Below, piece by piece: positions 61,640-64,000 of a stretch of 64,000 bases of DNA; the stretch's first letter is position 1, and every line of letters starts with the position of its first letter. The notes under the pieces were generated by a model. That model saw only the letters and a list, made by a program, of their open reading frames with translations. It ran no database searches and had not been told where the DNA came from. Origin of the DNA: Halichoerus grypus (Eukaryota > Chordata > Mammalia > Carnivora > Phocidae); NCBI RefSeq assembly GCF_964656455.1, contig NC_135719.1, forward strand, positions 128,197,444 through 128,261,443, read 5' to 3'. The translations under genes were made by a program, and so were the position numbers.

Positions 61640-63695
61640 TAAACCGTTATCTTCCCCTTCCTCTTGAATGAAATTAGGTAAAATATGTATGTTATAAAAA
61701 ATAAATGGCAGTGTATCATAGTGCAGAAGACATTAGAAGAGGTCAGTTGCAATGATTAGGGTAGGAAGCTTAGGTAGAATAATGAATCAGTTCTGGGTTA
61801 ATGCACCAAAGGCTCTATCAAATATTCATGACATTACCATGGCTCTGGGCTTCTTGAAAAGGAAGTATCTAAACTGGTGTGCAATCTCAAGACCCAGATA
61901 ACCTGGTCCTGTTTAAACCCTGAACTTTAACATTTAAAGTATCTCAAGTATATTAAACATTAGGGGTCAGGGATGTTAAGTCCAAAGGAAAAGGGAGCCT
62001 TTCATAGTAGAGATATGTATTCCTCTGAGGTCAGAGGGGATAGTGGTTGTCCACAGGATAGGAGCAGGAGGGCTGAGATGGGAAAGGTGCTGTTCTGAGT
62101 GCAGCAACGTCAGACAGCTCACCAGGAAGCAGGTGCCACAGAGGAAACACATATGCCACAGCAGCAGCCTATGGTAACTGGCTTTTGCTGCTCTTTAATA
62201 GCCTCTTTTTCAGCTGATGAACAGATATTCCACCTGTGTGGAGATAGCTTAATGCAAAAACAGCTGTGTCTTACATATAGAAACACTCATCAGAAATCTG
62301 TAAACGAGCGACAAAGCCACGTGGTTGTGTATCCTCTCTGCGGTGCCTGTGAATTAAAGCTGTTCATGGAGACAACACGTGTATTGTGTGTATCTCCTGG
62401 ATGGAACAGAGGTCAGAGTGCCCATTCTTCCTTCAGTGTGGTGATCCAACAGCAAAAGAAGGACTGCTGGTTGTGAGGATGTGGAAGTGGGAGGAAGAAT
62501 CAGTGGTGTGATGGAAATGCAAGGCAAAAGAGATAGCTGGTGCCATCTGTAAATGAGATGGAGCCCTCCTGAATTCCTGGCAGAGCCATTGAAATGGACT
62601 TGATAAGGAAGGTAGGAAAACTCATCACTCACTTTTTCTGTACTATCTCTGTGGGAGGAAAAAAGACCTGTGCGTTATAAGCTTTTTAGCTTGGATCTGA
62701 AGGTTCTAACGAGCTGCCAGAATACTATTTGCAATATTCTTTTAAAAAATATTTTGGCTTTGAATGTGTGCTTTTTTTTAGTGTTAGGAAGGTAAATTGT
62801 TGAGCTTCTATGGTTTGTTTGAATAATAGAAGATGGGCAGTTTGAGCATGAAACTCCATGTAAGCATGAAAATGGAGTGGTAAAAAAAATAGATCCCTTT
62901 TGTGTTCTAGGCTGATTCATATTTAGTTATGGTGGACATTAGAATTATAAAATAATTCTGTAAATATTAGATAATGAGATCTTGCATTCTTTGATTATAT
63001 CTCAGGTCAGAGAAGCAACTTCTAAAGTGCTGTAGAGTGAGCCAGATGTGTTTATGTGCCTAAGGGGACTTTGACTCCAAAGAAATCTTTAGTATGAGTT
63101 TTATGCTTCTTTACTGCTTAAAATAAGAGAGCTTCACTAATCAATGGTTAAAAGTAAGGGTTAGTGAGAACATATCAAATTATACCTAGAAGTTTGTATT
63201 TTTAAAAATTTTGTCTCTATTGCTCTTTTAAATATGTCATGTTCATAAGTATTTTTTAATGCTTCAAAAATCCACTTTGACTAAAAAATATAATTTCCAT
63301 AAAAATTGCGCTACAACCCCAGTGTGATGTTATATTTATTTGAGATTTGTTCTATAATTGCAGTTACCATCAATTAGTAATTGCCTAAACTGAAGTCATA
63401 GTATTTGTGAGTAAATAGCTTTTATAACTCAAAGCCATATTGGGAAAATATCTGTATTAATTATAAAATGTTTCCCATCCTGGTTTCTAAAGAAATCTGT
63501 CATTGAATTGCAATTGTAACACTCTTATGTGAAAATAAATTATTTCATATTTCATACTAGTAGATACTTAAACTTTATAGATTTATGTTTCCTAAACTCC
63601 CTATAATTAACTCTCTGCAACTAAGCCCTTGCCTCAGTGATACTGTCTGGATTACCTCCTGGAATTGTAAAAAATGAAAGCCCAGTTCTCTCTCC
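61640..63695. other. Long AT-rich single-copy stretch, no gene supported
   Basis: No repeat is recognised in about 2 kb. A 125-codon frame at 62099-62476 (+) has no domain, and overlapping - strand frames show it is not unique. The last third (62900-63680) is about two-thirds AT. Confidence 0.35.
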
Positions 63696-63699
63696 CTTA

Positions 63700-63925
63700 A
63701 AATATGTTAGAATTGTGGGGTTGGAAGGGACTTTGGAAGTTACCCAAAGTTCCCAAACAAAGTTGGGATTCCTTTCACAGCTGACCCTTAAGATGGTGAT
63801 TTAGTTCTGCTTAACCAGCTTCAGTGAGTGGGAACTGACTATATTTCACTGTTGAAGAATTTCTAGCTATTAGAAAATTCTTCTTTATAGTGGGGGCCAG
63901 TTTGTCTCTTTGCAAGTTGACTACA
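63700..63925 (+). repeat. L3/CR1-like LINE relic
   Basis: TTGTGGGGTTGGAAGGGACTTTGGAAGTTACCC, then GAGTGGGAACTGACTATATTTCACTGTTGAAGAATTTCTAGCTATTAGAAAATTCTTCTTTATAGTGG follows the L3/CR1 3' phrase (gagctggaagggacctt, ggatagctctgattgttagaaagttcttcc). The subfamily is not assigned. Confidence 0.55.
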
Positions 63926-64000
63926 GAGGTACCATTTGGAACAACATGGAACATATTTATCTACTCCTTCTTCCAATAAACAAAACTTTAAATATCTGAT

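Noticed and set aside
62099..62476. 125-codon + strand frame
   Set aside because: No domain or homology recognised and an overlapping - strand frame exists. Chance is the simplest explanation.

Overview
The window looks like a 64 kb piece of nuclear DNA from a caniform carnivoran. It contains 14 tRNA-Lys-derived carnivore SINEs (Can-SINE/SINEC), whose heads read GGGGCGCCTGGGTGGCTCAG or a decayed form and whose tails carry TCAAATAAATAAATAAAATCTT. It also has two LINE-1 3' ends of the carnivoran type. No copy of the dog-specific SINEC_Cf or the cat-type SINEC is visible, so an arctoid (bear, seal or mustelid relative) is the best guess. The species cannot be fixed from the sequence alone.

I could not support any complete protein-coding gene, rRNA, true tRNA, CRISPR array or bacterial-type operon. 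All long open frames are short (176 codons at most), lack recognisable domains and mostly run through repeats. The window therefore reads as intergenic or intronic. Five places combine a splice-acceptor-like tract, an open frame and a donor-like site: 711-853, 3519-3695, 8497-8615 and 34822-34936 on the + strand, and 23432-23593 on the - strand. They are listed as weak candidate exons only, because such combinations also arise by chance in 64 kb.

Layout: 0-12 kb is mostly single-copy sequence with two antisense SINEs, old LTR-like remnants and the most CpG-dense non-repeat stretch (7621-7920). 12-18 kb holds a recent 156-bp tandem duplication, MIR copies, a MaLR LTR split by a SINE, and L2 fragments. 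18-25 kb has quiet AT-rich sequence, a long antisense L2 (about 21740-22685) and an antisense L1 3' end (24493-25123). 25-34 kb is repeat-dense: SINEs, an MLT2-like LTR, an LTR with a 194-bp-period internal duplication, a palindromic DNA-transposon relic, hAT/MER relics and MIRs. 34-40 kb is mainly single copy with several AT-rich, TAAT-core-rich blocks that may be conserved non-coding elements. 40-51 kb has an L2, an ancient antisense L1 interrupted by a SINE, more L2/MIR/MER5 and four SINEs, one with an odd 5' tail fragment. 51-64 kb is quieter, with TA-rich microsatellites, a 5'-truncated sense L1 with a clean target-site duplication (59298-60205), L2, MIR and a CR1/L3-like relic.

The elements do not form a pathway. 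They record successive insertions: old L2/MIR/MER5/LTR copies are the substrate into which Can-SINEs and L1 later inserted, and target-site duplications can be read for most of the younger insertions. I found no convincing undescribed biological system. The most distinctive structures are the composite SINE, the duplicated LTR segment, the 156-bp duplication and a 30-bp perfect palindrome. Repeat names come from recognising consensus phrases by eye; subfamily assignments are tentative.
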